Assembly: GCA_964370115.1 (NCBI GenBank)
Contig: CAYJIA010000004.1
Coordinates: forward strand, 12,380-76,379
Direction of reading: 5' to 3'
Length of the DNA stretch: 64,000 nucleotides
Source: SIG603 sp964370115
GTDB taxonomy: Bacteria; Bacillota; Clostridia; Oscillospirales; Acutalibacteraceae
The notes under the pieces are model-generated. The model was given only the letters and a program-made list of their open reading frames with translations, did not search any database and was not told where the DNA came from. Shown here one piece after another: positions 53,901 through 61,623 of this stretch; the first letter of the stretch is position 1, and each line of letters begins with the position of its first letter. The position numbers and the translations under genes are program-made.

Positions 53901-54999
53901 AGTAAATAAAATCCACCAAAGCCCTGTAAACACTATCACTTTACTTGAGAGCAAAGAGATAAACTATGTAATCTCAACTTCAGCAAAAGGCAGAAACCCT
54001 GCAAGAGACAGTGTTAAGATTAGAAGAAAAGCAAGTCTTTTAGGCATACCTTGCCTTACAGCGCTTGATACAGCAAACGCACTTGCCGACAGCCTTATGA
54101 GTAAATATACCGTTTATAATACTGAAATAGTAGACATAAACGACATGAAAACCGAGAGCAGAAAAATTGAATTTACAAAAATGCAAGGCACAAGCAATGA
54201 CTATATCTATATTAACTGCTTTGAGCACAGTGTAGATTCACCAGAGTTTTTATCTATCTACCTTTCAGACAGGGCGACAGGCATAGGCGGTGACGGAGTT
54301 ATACTAATTTGTCCGTCAAAAGTTGCAGATGCGAAAATGCGTATGTTCAATAAAGACGGCAGTGAAGGCAAAATGTGTGGCAATGGACTGCGCTGTGTTG
54401 CAAAATATCTGTACGATAATAAAATGGTAGAAAATAAAACTATCACTATAGAAACTTTAAGCGGTATAAAAGAATGCAAAGTTACGACCAAGATGAACAA
54501 GGTTGTAAAGGTCACAGTCGACATGGATAAACCACAGTTTAGTGCGGAGAGTATTCCTGTAAAGCTTGACGGTGACATGATAATTAACCGTGATGTAAAT
54601 ATTGATGGTGTAATGTATAACATCAACTGCGTATCAATGGGTAATCCACACTGCGTAATATTTACAAACTCTGTAGACAAGCTAGAGCTTGAGGCGATAG
54701 GCGAAAACTTCCAAAATTCTGAGATATTCCCAGAGGGTGTCAACATTGAATTTGTCGAGGTAATCGACAACAAAACAATCAAGGTAAGGGCGTGGGAGAG
54801 AGGTTCTAAAGAAACTTTATCTTGCGGAACTTGCGCTTGTGCGGCGGCTGTAGTGTCGACACTTAGAGGATACTGCACAAAAGGCGACGATATCAGAATA
54901 ATGCTAAAAGGTGGCGATTTAGTAGTAAATTACACCGACGAAAAAGTTCTGATGACAGGCGGCGCAGAAAAAGTATTCGACGGCGTTGTTGAAGTTTAA
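50947..54999 (+). CDS. carB-dapF: Fusion CarB-DapF: carbamoyl phosphate synthase large subunit + diaminopimelate epimerase
   Basis: One 1350-residue frame. Residues 1-1066 are a complete CarB with two ATP-grasp halves ([25 protein letters not shown] and [22 protein letters not shown]) and the MGS-type regulatory domain ending about [10 protein letters not shown]. Residues 1067-1350 are a full DapF: [16 protein letters not shown], active-site Cys1144 in MCGNGLRC and Cys1293 in [10 protein letters not shown]. It makes carbamoyl phosphate and converts LL- to meso-diaminopimelate. No stop codon, intergenic base or SD remains at the junction; the linker is about 10 residues. SD GGAGGG at the start. 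Confidence 0.93.
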   Translation: [1350 protein letters not shown]

Positions 55000-55016
55000 A
55001 TTTCAATTTAAATCGT

Positions 55017-55041
55017 AGGGCAAGGGCTCTGCTCTTGCCGT
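55017..55041. repeat. GTAGGG-type hairpin repeat (copy 2)
   Basis: Arms 55019-55027 and 55031-55039 (one G-T), loop TCT. It shares about 22 identical bases with 49441-49463. It is the first of three hairpins in the carB-dapF downstream gap. Confidence 0.75.
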
Positions 55042-55059
55042 TGGTTTGTATAAACCTCA

Positions 55060-55080
55060 GGGGCGGCCAATGGTCGCCCT
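55060..55080. repeat. GC-rich hairpin repeat
   Basis: Arms 55061-55068 and 55072-55079 with one G-T pair and a 3-base loop. It is GC-rich against an AT-rich background, in the same style as its neighbours. Confidence 0.65.
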
Positions 55081-55108
55081 AAATACACCACAGTTTTATT
55101 TAACATCG

Positions 55109-55134
55109 TAGGGGCGGATTCAATATCCGCCCTT
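55109..55134. repeat. GTAGGGG-type hairpin repeat
   Basis: GTAGGGGCGGAT...ATCCGCCC: arms 55112-55119 and 55125-55132, loop TCAAT, followed by TTTAATTTT. It can act as terminator for carB-dapF. Confidence 0.75.
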
Positions 55135-55258
55135 TAATTTTATACAAATTTCAACAAAAACTACTTGTATTTTCCGCCGTATAATGATATAATTGAATTT
55201 AATAAAATGAAAAAAATTAGTTAAATAATTATCTTTATTTTGGTTTATAATATACGTA

Positions 55259-55300
55259 GCAACGGCTATCACAAGAAATTGTGATAGCTCGTTGCTTTTT
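55259..55300 (+). terminator. Rho-independent terminator
   Basis: A two-part stem: GCAACG/CGTTGC outside and GCTATCAC/GTGATAGC inside with one bulged T, then TTTTT. It resembles the stem at 40841 (GCTGTCAC/GTGACAGC) with a paired base change. It lies between carB-dapF and the convergent small peptide gene. Confidence 0.75.
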
Positions 55301-55316
55301 GTCTTATGTCTGGCTA

Positions 55317-55436
55317 TTAGCAACAACCGTTGTTGCAGCCACCTCTATTGTCCATACCTCCGCAATTGCAGCAAGCTAGGATAAGGATTATGATGATTAT
55401 CCATGAGCAGCAACCTCCGCCGAAACTGTTAAACAT
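55317..55436 (-). CDS. 39-residue Cys-rich membrane peptide
   Basis: The sequence begins MFNSFGGGCCSW, has a hydrophobic helix (IIIIILILACC) and ends with Cys/Gly/Asn-rich CNCGG...CNNGCC; eight cysteines in total. A perfect AGGAGG lies 8 bp before the ATG at 55436, so the shorter start is chosen over upstream ATGs. Small Gly/Cys peptides with one helix are common in spore-forming clostridia and bacilli; a spore coat or envelope role is inference. Confidence 0.75.
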   Translation of the reverse strand: MFNSFGGGCCSWIIIIILILACCNCGGMDNRGGCNNGCC

Positions 55437-55541
55437 AAAAGTCGCCTCCTTTCGTTTACATTCCATACTATGTAAAAATAAAATTATTGTTACAGCCAAA
55501 AAACAGCTTTCTGTAAAATTATTAAAAAAGTGTAAATACGG

Positions 55542-55558
55542 TTTGACCTATATTGACT
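55542..55558. promoter_or_regulatory. CtsR operator 1 (inverse orientation, over the -35)
   Basis: TTTGACC TAT ATTGACT is the reverse of the CtsR heptad pair (AGTCAAT-3-GGTCAAA). It covers the -35 TTGACT of the ctsR promoter. Confidence 0.75.
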
Positions 55559-55580
55559 TTTGTGGTTTTTTGAGTATAAT
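55553..55580 (+). promoter_or_regulatory. Promoter of ctsR-mcsA-mcsB-clpC
   Basis: TTGACT, 16 bp spacer, TATAAT, about 45 bp ahead of the ctsR start; flanked on both sides by CtsR boxes. Confidence 0.8.
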
Positions 55581-55582
55581 AA

Positions 55583-55599
55583 AGTCAAAGTCAGTTAAA
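55583..55599. promoter_or_regulatory. CtsR operator 2 (just downstream of the -10)
   Basis: AGTCAAA GTC AGTTAAA matches the CtsR direct heptad repeat with 3-bp spacing and one mismatch; a further GTCAAA follows. Confidence 0.8.
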
Positions 55600-55633
55600 G
55601 TCAAAAATGATATTTTAAGGTAAGGTGAATAAT

Positions 55634-56089
55634 ATGGGGATTACAGATAATGTTGCGGAATATATATTAAATATGCTAAAAGAAGCAGACGGCATAGCAG
55701 AAATACAAAGAAATGAGTTAGCCTCGACTTTAGGTTGTGTGCCAAGTCAGATAAATTACGTAATAACATCACGTTTTACACCAGAGCAAGGTTATGTGGT
55801 GGAAAGCAAAAGAGGTGGCGGAGGATATATTCGCATAACAAGGTCAATAGTAGGAAAAACTGCGACGATTATGCATATAATTAATTCAGTAGGAAATTCT
55901 CTAGACACAGCAAGTGCATCTGCAATTTTAAAAAATATGGTGTACAGCAAGGTTATAACTTCAAATGAGGCGTATGTTATTGCATCGGTCGTCTCAAATA
56001 GAACGCTTGTTGATGTGCCAAATAATGTAAAAGATAATGTAAGGGCATCAATTTTTAAAAACATATTACTTGCAATGAGGAGTGAATGA
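55634..56089 (+). CDS. ctsR: Transcriptional repressor CtsR
   Basis: A 151-residue class III heat-shock repressor. The winged-helix part holds ITDNVAEYILNMLKEADGIAEIQRNELASTLGCVPSQINYVITSRFTPEQGYVVESKRGGGGYIRI in order; the Gly-rich wing that senses heat is intact. ATG 55634 is preferred over GTG 55625, which falls inside the AAGGTG SD. It is first in the operon and autoregulated through the two boxes upstream. Confidence 0.95.
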   Translation: MGITDNVAEYILNMLKEADGIAEIQRNELASTLGCVPSQINYVITSRFTPEQGYVVESKRGGGGYIRITRSIVGKTATIMHIINSVGNSLDTASASAILKNMVYSKVITSNEAYVIASVVSNRTLVDVPNNVKDNVRASIFKNILLAMRSE

Positions 56090-56091
56090 TT

Positions 56092-56601
56092 ATGTTATGT
56101 CAAAATTGTGGGCAAAACCATGCAAACACTGTAATAAAAACAGTTATAAACGGTGAGTTTAGTGAATATTCACTTTGCTATGAATGTTCAAAAAATTTAG
56201 GATACACAAATATTTTTTCGGGTATAAACTTTAATGGCCTATTTGAAAGTTTATTTTTAAATAAAAGAATAGAAGATGAAAACACCTGTAAAACCTGCGG
56301 TAAAGATTTAGACAGCATAACAAAAGACGGTAAAATTGGTTGTGGAGATTGCTATACAAATTTTTATGACGCACTACTTCCTATGATTGAGAAAATCCAT
56401 ACTGCGGTCGAGCATATTGGTAAAAGTCCTTCACGCCCTGCGCTTATGTTAACTCAAAATAAGGTCAGCGATTTAGTCATAATTGAGCAAAATGAAATTG
56501 AACAGAAAAAAAGAGAACTAAATCTTGCCATAGAGGAACAAAGATTTGAAGACGCTGCTGTCTTAAGAGATTTGATTAAAGGATTGGAGGATGAAAAATG
56601 A
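56092..56601 (+). CDS. mcsA: McsA, zinc-finger activator of the arginine kinase McsB
   Basis: 169 residues. It has two CxxC zinc-binding pairs at the N terminus (MLCQNCGQNH ... LCYEC) and another set (CKTCGKD ... GCGDC). A C-terminal UVR motif KKRELNLAIEEQRFEDAAVLRDLIKGLE follows. It activates McsB and links it to ClpC. ATG 56092 is used because GAGGAG is 9 bp upstream; the ATG at 56086 is only 3 bp away from it. Confidence 0.92.
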   Translation: MLCQNCGQNHANTVIKTVINGEFSEYSLCYECSKNLGYTNIFSGINFNGLFESLFLNKRIEDENTCKTCGKDLDSITKDGKIGCGDCYTNFYDALLPMIEKIHTAVEHIGKSPSRPALMLTQNKVSDLVIIEQNEIEQKKRELNLAIEEQRFEDAAVLRDLIKGLEDEK

Positions 56602-57350
56602 TAAACGGTAAAACACAGGACGAAATAATCATTTCTTCAAGAATAAGGATTGCAAGAAATCTAAAGTCATATCCCTTTCCAAACATGATGAGTTCGGCTG
56701 AAAAAGTAAAGCTCAGAGAGCTAGTAATAGACGCAGTTGTTAACAGTAATTTCTATTTTTCATCTCAGTTTGAGGTAATGGATATAGAGAAAATTTCGAA
56801 AAATTTAATAACAGAGCTTGTAAAAACTCATATGATAAGTCCGCAGTTCACGGTGGATACTATAGGCAAAGGCTTAATTTTAAGTCATGATAGGACTATT
56901 TCAATAATGATAAACGAGGAAGACCATGTGAGGATACAGGTTATCACTGATGGAATGAATCTTAAAAATGCATATGAACTTGCCGACAAGGTAGATGTGT
57001 TGTTAAATGAAAAGCTTGATGTAGCGTTTAACGAAAAACTAGGATACTTAACACAGTGTCCGACTAACTTAGGCACGGGTATGAGGGCGTCACTTATGCT
57101 TTATCTGCCTGCCTTAAATCATGGCAATGCAATGAATAATTTGGTGGCAAAGCTCTCGAAACTTGGTATTGCAGTAAGAGGTTTTTATGGTGAAGGAACT
57201 AAACCGTATAACTATATGTACCAAATTTCAAACCAAATAAGCCTTGGAATAAGCGAAGAGGCTGCAATTGAAAATTTAATTGGCATAGCAAAACAGGTAG
57301 TTTCACAAGAAATTGCTATGCGCGAATATGTAAATGAAAATTATAATTAA
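56598..57350 (+). CDS. mcsB: Protein-arginine kinase McsB, short form lacking the C-terminal domain
   Basis: 250 residues against about 350-363 in Bacillus. The phosphagen-kinase domain is complete: IIISSRIRIARNLKSYPFP, MINEEDHVRIQ, Cys154 in YLTQCPTNLGTGMRAS, and RGFYGEG. The protein ends at SQEIAMREYVNENYN, the helix after which family members continue with EDRVYRSYGxL and a helical phosphoarginine-binding domain. clpC starts 14 bp after the stop, so the missing part is not nearby in another frame. It marks proteins with phosphoarginine for ClpC. It overlaps mcsA by 4 bp. Confidence 0.92.
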   Translation: MINGKTQDEIIISSRIRIARNLKSYPFPNMMSSAEKVKLRELVIDAVVNSNFYFSSQFEVMDIEKISKNLITELVKTHMISPQFTVDTIGKGLILSHDRTISIMINEEDHVRIQVITDGMNLKNAYELADKVDVLLNEKLDVAFNEKLGYLTQCPTNLGTGMRASLMLYLPALNHGNAMNNLVAKLSKLGIAVRGFYGEGTKPYNYMYQISNQISLGISEEAAIENLIGIAKQVVSQEIAMREYVNENYN

Positions 57351-57364
57351 TAGGAGGTAAGGCG

Positions 57365-59797
57365 ATGTTTAAATTCAATGGCTTTACAGAAAAAGCAAAT
57401 AATGCATTAAATCTAAGTATAGAGGCGGCAATGGACTTAGGTCACAATTATATAGGAAGTGAGCATGTCGTCTTAGGTTTAATAAGAGAAAATACAGGAG
57501 TTGCCGCAAAGCTCATAGAAAAATTAGGACTTTCAGAAGAAAAATACTTTAATACGATTGCAGAAAAAATAGGAAGGGGAAGCACGGTGAAACTTACACC
57601 TGCAGATTTTACGCCCCGTACAAAATCGATACTTCAAATGTCTGCTATGATAGCTGCAAGGCTGCATCATGGATATATAGGAACAGAACATTTACTGCTT
57701 GCGATAATTCAAGATGTTGACAGTTATGGGGTGAAATTTTTAGAATTTAATGGTCTATCACCCTCGAAAATGATGTCAGAGTTGTCGGGGATTTTAAACA
57801 GTGATATAACAAAGTCCGAGAAAAATATAAACCCAAATACTAAAAAAAGTAAAACTAAGGCACTTGATAAATACGGAAAAGATTTAACAGAATTTGCAGC
57901 ACAAGGCGAGATAGACCCCGTTATAGGAAGAAAAGATGAGATAGACAGGGTAATACAAATACTTTTAAGGCGAACTAAAAATAATCCTGTGTTAATAGGT
58001 GAACCAGGAGTCGGTAAAACCGCCGTGGCAGAGGGTCTTGCACTTAAGATTATAGAGGGAGATGTGCCCGAAATTTTAAAAGGGAAAAGACTTGTAAGCC
58101 TTGACCTAACTGGAATGATAGCAGGCTCTAAATATAGAGGTGACTTTGAAGAGCGTATAAAAGCAATTATAGATGAAGTAAAAGCCGATAAGGATATAAT
58201 CGTATTTATAGATGAACTTCATACTATAATAGGCGCAGGTTCGGTTGAAGGTTCCTCAGACGCGGCAAATATCTTAAAACCTTCTCTTGCAAGGGGCGAG
58301 TTTCAAGTAATAGGCGCAACGACTATAGATGAATATAGAAAGCATATAGAAAAAGATGCGGCACTAGAGAGAAGATTTCAACCTGTGAATGTAGGAGAGC
58401 CTAGCGAAGATGAAGCGATAGAGATTTTAAACGGACTAAAAGACAGGTACGAGGCTCATCACAAGGTGAAAATTTCTAATGAGGCGATAATATCTGCTGT
58501 AAAACTATCTGCAAGATATATAGGCGACAGATTTTTGCCCGACAAGGCAATAGATTTAATAGATGAGGCATCGTCTAAGGTGAAGCTTCGTACATTCACA
58601 GCGCCACTAAAACTGCAAGAGCTAGAAAATGAAATTAAAGAGCTCGAAAAAGAAAAAACCGCGAGTGTAAACTCACAGGATTTTGAAAACGCCGCAAAGC
58701 TTCGTGACAAACAAAAAGAAGCACAACAAATGTTAAACGAGATGACAGAAGAGTGGAAAAATCAAAACGAGAGTAGAAACAGTATTGTCTTACACGAGGA
58801 TATAGCACAGATAGTATCTAGTTGGAGTGGCGTACCAGTTGTAGAGCTTGACGAGGAAGAAAGTGCAAGACTGCTATCAATGGAAGAAAAACTACATGAA
58901 AGAGTAATAGGGCAGGGCGAGGCAGTCAGCGCCGTGTCAAGGGCAATAAGACGTGGAAGGGTAGGGCTTAAATCCAAGGATAGACCGATAGGTTCATTTA
59001 TCTTTTTAGGGCCTACTGGTGTCGGAAAAACAGAACTTTGCAAGGCACTTGCAACTACTCTTTTTGGAGATGAAAAAGCCTTAGTAAGGCTTGATATGTC
59101 AGAGTATATGGAAAAACACACGGTATCGCGCCTTATAGGCTCACCGCCTGGATATGTCGGGTTTGACGAGGGTGGACAGCTTACAGAGGCTATAAGAAGA
59201 AAGCCTTACAGTGTTATTTTGTTCGATGAAATAGAAAAGGCGCATCCAGATGTATTTAATGTTTTACTTCAAATTTTAGACGATGGAAGACTTACCGATT
59301 CTCAAGGCAAAGTTGTAGACTTTAAAAATGCGGTAATAATAATGACATCAAATGTCGGTGCTAGACTTATTACACAAAAACAGAAAAATTTAGGGTTTAA
59401 TAGTGAAGAAGTAGGCGAAAAAAGTTTTGAGGCTACTAAAAATTTAGTCTTAGAAGAGCTAAAAAAACTGTTTAAACCAGAATTTTTAAACAGAGTAGAT
59501 GAGATTACGGTTTTTAGTAAATTAAATCATGAAGATGTAAAAGAAATTACTAAAATAATGCTAAAAGATTTGGCATCAAGACTTGAAGAGATTGAAATGG
59601 ATATTAATTTTTCAGATACAGTGGTAGATGAAATTGCAAATGCAGGTTTTGACGATATTTTCGGAGCAAGACCGCTAAGAAGAGCAATTCAAAGTAAGCT
59701 TGAAGATATGATATCTGAGAAAATACTCGAGGGTAAAGTAGTTAAAGGCGAGAGTTATTCTTGTGATTTCTCTGACGGGAAGTTCTTGATTGCATAA
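57365..59797 (+). CDS. clpC: AAA+ chaperone ClpC (ClpP unfoldase)
   Basis: 810 residues: a double Clp_N domain (about 1-150, FTEKANNALNLSIEAAMDLGHNYIGSEHVVLGLI), AAA-1 with Walker A GEPGVGKT, a UVR-containing middle coiled coil (SQDFENAAKLRDKQKEAQQM), AAA-2 with GPTGVGKTE and VILFDEIEKAHPDVF, and a D2-small domain ending GARPLRRAIQSKLEDMISEKIL. It unfolds tagged proteins for ClpP. AGGAGGT SD. It is the last gene of the CtsR operon. Confidence 0.96.
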   Translation: MFKFNGFTEKANNALNLSIEAAMDLGHNYIGSEHVVLGLIRENTGVAAKLIEKLGLSEEKYFNTIAEKIGRGSTVKLTPADFTPRTKSILQMSAMIAARLHHGYIGTEHLLLAIIQDVDSYGVKFLEFNGLSPSKMMSELSGILNSDITKSEKNINPNTKKSKTKALDKYGKDLTEFAAQGEIDPVIGRKDEIDRVIQILLRRTKNNPVLIGEPGVGKTAVAEGLALKIIEGDVPEILKGKRLVSLDLTGMIAGSKYRGDFEERIKAIIDEVKADKDIIVFIDELHTIIGAGSVEGSSDAANILKPSLARGEFQVIGATTIDEYRKHIEKDAALERRFQPVNVGEPSEDEAIEILNGLKDRYEAHHKVKISNEAIISAVKLSARYIGDRFLPDKAIDLIDEASSKVKLRTFTAPLKLQELENEIKELEKEKTASVNSQDFENAAKLRDKQKEAQQMLNEMTEEWKNQNESRNSIVLHEDIAQIVSSWSGVPVVELDEEESARLLSMEEKLHERVIGQGEAVSAVSRAIRRGRVGLKSKDRPIGSFIFLGPTGVGKTELCKALATTLFGDEKALVRLDMSEYMEKHTVSRLIGSPPGYVGFDEGGQLTEAIRRKPYSVILFDEIEKAHPDVFNVLLQILDDGRLTDSQGKVVDFKNAVIIMTSNVGARLITQKQKNLGFNSEEVGEKSFEATKNLVLEELKKLFKPEFLNRVDEITVFSKLNHEDVKEITKIMLKDLASRLEEIEMDINFSDTVVDEIANAGFDDIFGARPLRRAIQSKLEDMISEKILEGKVVKGESYSCDFSDGKFLIA

Positions 59798-59802
59798 AAT
59801 AA

Positions 59803-59830
59803 CGAGGCTGTCGTATAAGCAACAGCCTCG
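59803..59830. terminator. Hairpin between convergent clpC and the membrane fusion gene
   Basis: A perfect 9-bp stem CGAGGCTGT/ACAGCCTCG with a 10-base loop. There are no long T runs; it is shared by the two converging transcripts. Confidence 0.65.
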
Positions 59831-59836
59831 CAAAAT

Positions 59837-61588
59837 TTAATTAAAATAATTAGTAAAGTTCTCTATTGGTGCGAAAATAACTACAGGTTCAGACGTAATG
59901 CCCTCGCCAGCATTTGGATGGGCGCTAGAATAAATATTATCTACGACAAATACACTGACGAGTGCGATTGCTAGTGGTATAAGTATTTTTTTGCTTACTT
60001 TTGCAAGTTGGTCATCAATCATTGGTGCGAGCAGGTAGACTACAGCTACGCCACCCAAACCAAAGACTAAAAGCCCCTCTGCGCAAATTCTACCGTGTAA
60101 GTTTAAAAAATATCCGCTATAATCCCACCATTTTTGACCATCGTGTATGAGCTCCATGAAAAAAGCAGTGAAATATTCAATTATACCGCAAAGTACCACA
60201 GCAGAGAAAAATTGTACTACAGGTTTTTTCCGTAGCTTGTATAAAACTGTTAAAATAAGCAGTCCTCCACTTCCGTAAATAGGAAGCCACGGGCCGTGCA
60301 TTATTCCACGGTTAATAAATTGTCCTGTAGTGATTAAGTGAAGAGATACTTCCCAAATCCAACCAATAAATGCGAATATGAAAAATATTAATACAAGAGT
60401 CAAAACCGAGTATTTTTTCATAAAATTAGAAGTTTCTTCTTTTTTGTTTCTTGTGTACTCGGATAGAGTGAAAAGACGGGTTGGATAGATATCTTGAGAA
60501 ATAGAATCTTCAAAAAGTTTTGCCTTATTATACTTTATCGCCTCAAAATTTTTCTGGTTATCTTCTTCATTTCGTTTTAAGGAAATTCCTAAGAAATCAA
60601 GAATAAATTCAAATGCATTTTTAGGTTTTTTAAATTCGATTTTAGGTCCGTTTAAAACTTTTACCTCTTGAGCATACTTTTCATTTATTAATGATATACT
60701 TGCTTTTTTATATAAATATGTATCATTAAGTAGCTCTGAGCCTTCGATATTGTTTTGTTTTGCAATAGTCCTAAGCTTTACAAAATACTCGGAATAAGTA
60801 GCAATTTGGTATGTGTTTGAGTAAAATAATCCGGACAAGCCAAAAGTTACGATACGTAAAAGGAGCCAGCCAAGAAAGGAAAGCTCTAACAAAAAGCATT
60901 CAAATTTATGGCCGTACATCATTTTTCTTGAAAGTGTAATAGCCTGTCTTGGTGAAATATTAGGGTTTTCTGCGACTATATAGGGTACTAAAAAGTAAGA
61001 ATAGTGCTTGATTATTCCACCGACTATAAATACACAATACCATAGTGTGTTATAAAGAAATTTTAAGAACATGACAGCCGATATATTTACCCATTTTTTA
61101 ACATGAAAGAAATATAAAAATCTTTGAATTGAAACTTTTTTGTAAGTTCTACTCTCTAAGAAAATTCTTCTTGAGACTACAGTATAAATATTGCCTAAGA
61201 AAAACCAAACTGCAAAGGCAAATATAAGTGATAGTAATATGTAGATAATTAAACTTACAGTAGTAGAGTTAACTAAAGAATTTATTCCCGAAAATATAGT
61301 GTCATAAATCGAACCTGTGCTAATACTTGATACTATTGCCGCAAAAACACCTCGTGTTTGGCCAAATATTTCTGATGTGTTATCAAATATATTAGTTGGT
61401 ATGTGGAGAAAACTAGTAATTGTTGACCATTCAAAACTTGATATTGCCTGAACGTCGGTAAATTCACTTCCAACAAATGCTGTAACTAATATAGTTAAAA
61501 GTAAAAAAAGATAATGCGATTTTAATACTTTTTTTCCACGTTTTTTTAAATCTCGTTGTTTTATAGTTACCTTGCTTGTTTCGTCCAT
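59837..61588 (-). CDS. Large membrane protein: DUF975-like domain fused to a PF06541-like (type IV ABC-transporter-like) domain
   Basis: 583 residues. The N-terminal half (about 1-290) has six or so helices with QAITLSRKMMYGHKFECFLLELSFLGWLLL, the DUF975 pattern. Then follows a charged cytoplasmic linker (about 290-390). The C-terminal part (about 395-560) has FAFIGWIWEVSLHLITTGQFINRGIMHGPWLPIYG and FFMELIHDGQKWWDYSGYFLNLHGRICAEG, the PF06541 signature. Domain calls are from motif memory. Function unknown. A GGGGG SD lies 8 bp before the ATG. Confidence 0.72.
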   Translation of the reverse strand: MDETSKVTIKQRDLKKRGKKVLKSHYLFLLLTILVTAFVGSEFTDVQAISSFEWSTITSFLHIPTNIFDNTSEIFGQTRGVFAAIVSSISTGSIYDTIFSGINSLVNSTTVSLIIYILLSLIFAFAVWFFLGNIYTVVSRRIFLESRTYKKVSIQRFLYFFHVKKWVNISAVMFLKFLYNTLWYCVFIVGGIIKHYSYFLVPYIVAENPNISPRQAITLSRKMMYGHKFECFLLELSFLGWLLLRIVTFGLSGLFYSNTYQIATYSEYFVKLRTIAKQNNIEGSELLNDTYLYKKASISLINEKYAQEVKVLNGPKIEFKKPKNAFEFILDFLGISLKRNEEDNQKNFEAIKYNKAKLFEDSISQDIYPTRLFTLSEYTRNKKEETSNFMKKYSVLTLVLIFFIFAFIGWIWEVSLHLITTGQFINRGIMHGPWLPIYGSGGLLILTVLYKLRKKPVVQFFSAVVLCGIIEYFTAFFMELIHDGQKWWDYSGYFLNLHGRICAEGLLVFGLGGVAVVYLLAPMIDDQLAKVSKKILIPLAIALVSVFVVDNIYSSAHPNAGEGITSEPVVIFAPIENFTNYFN

Positions 61589-61623
61589 TATTTATCCCCC
61601 TAAATTTTATATAATACCAAATA

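Noticed and set aside
54120..54160. Missing stop codon between carB and dapF due to sequence error
   Set aside because: The join reads smoothly, with no leftover SD and no spacer bases; a single-base error would more likely shift the frame. Read-level data are still needed, as stated in the finding.
54258..54878. 206-codon antisense frame within dapF
   Set aside because: It is a low-complexity Ser/Leu/Pro shadow of the DapF codons, without SD; DapF motifs are on the other strand.
55201..55258. A small RNA gene starting at TATAAT 55246 and ending at the 55259 hairpin
   Set aside because: There is no -35 at the right distance and the transcript would be just the hairpin; it is better explained as a terminator.
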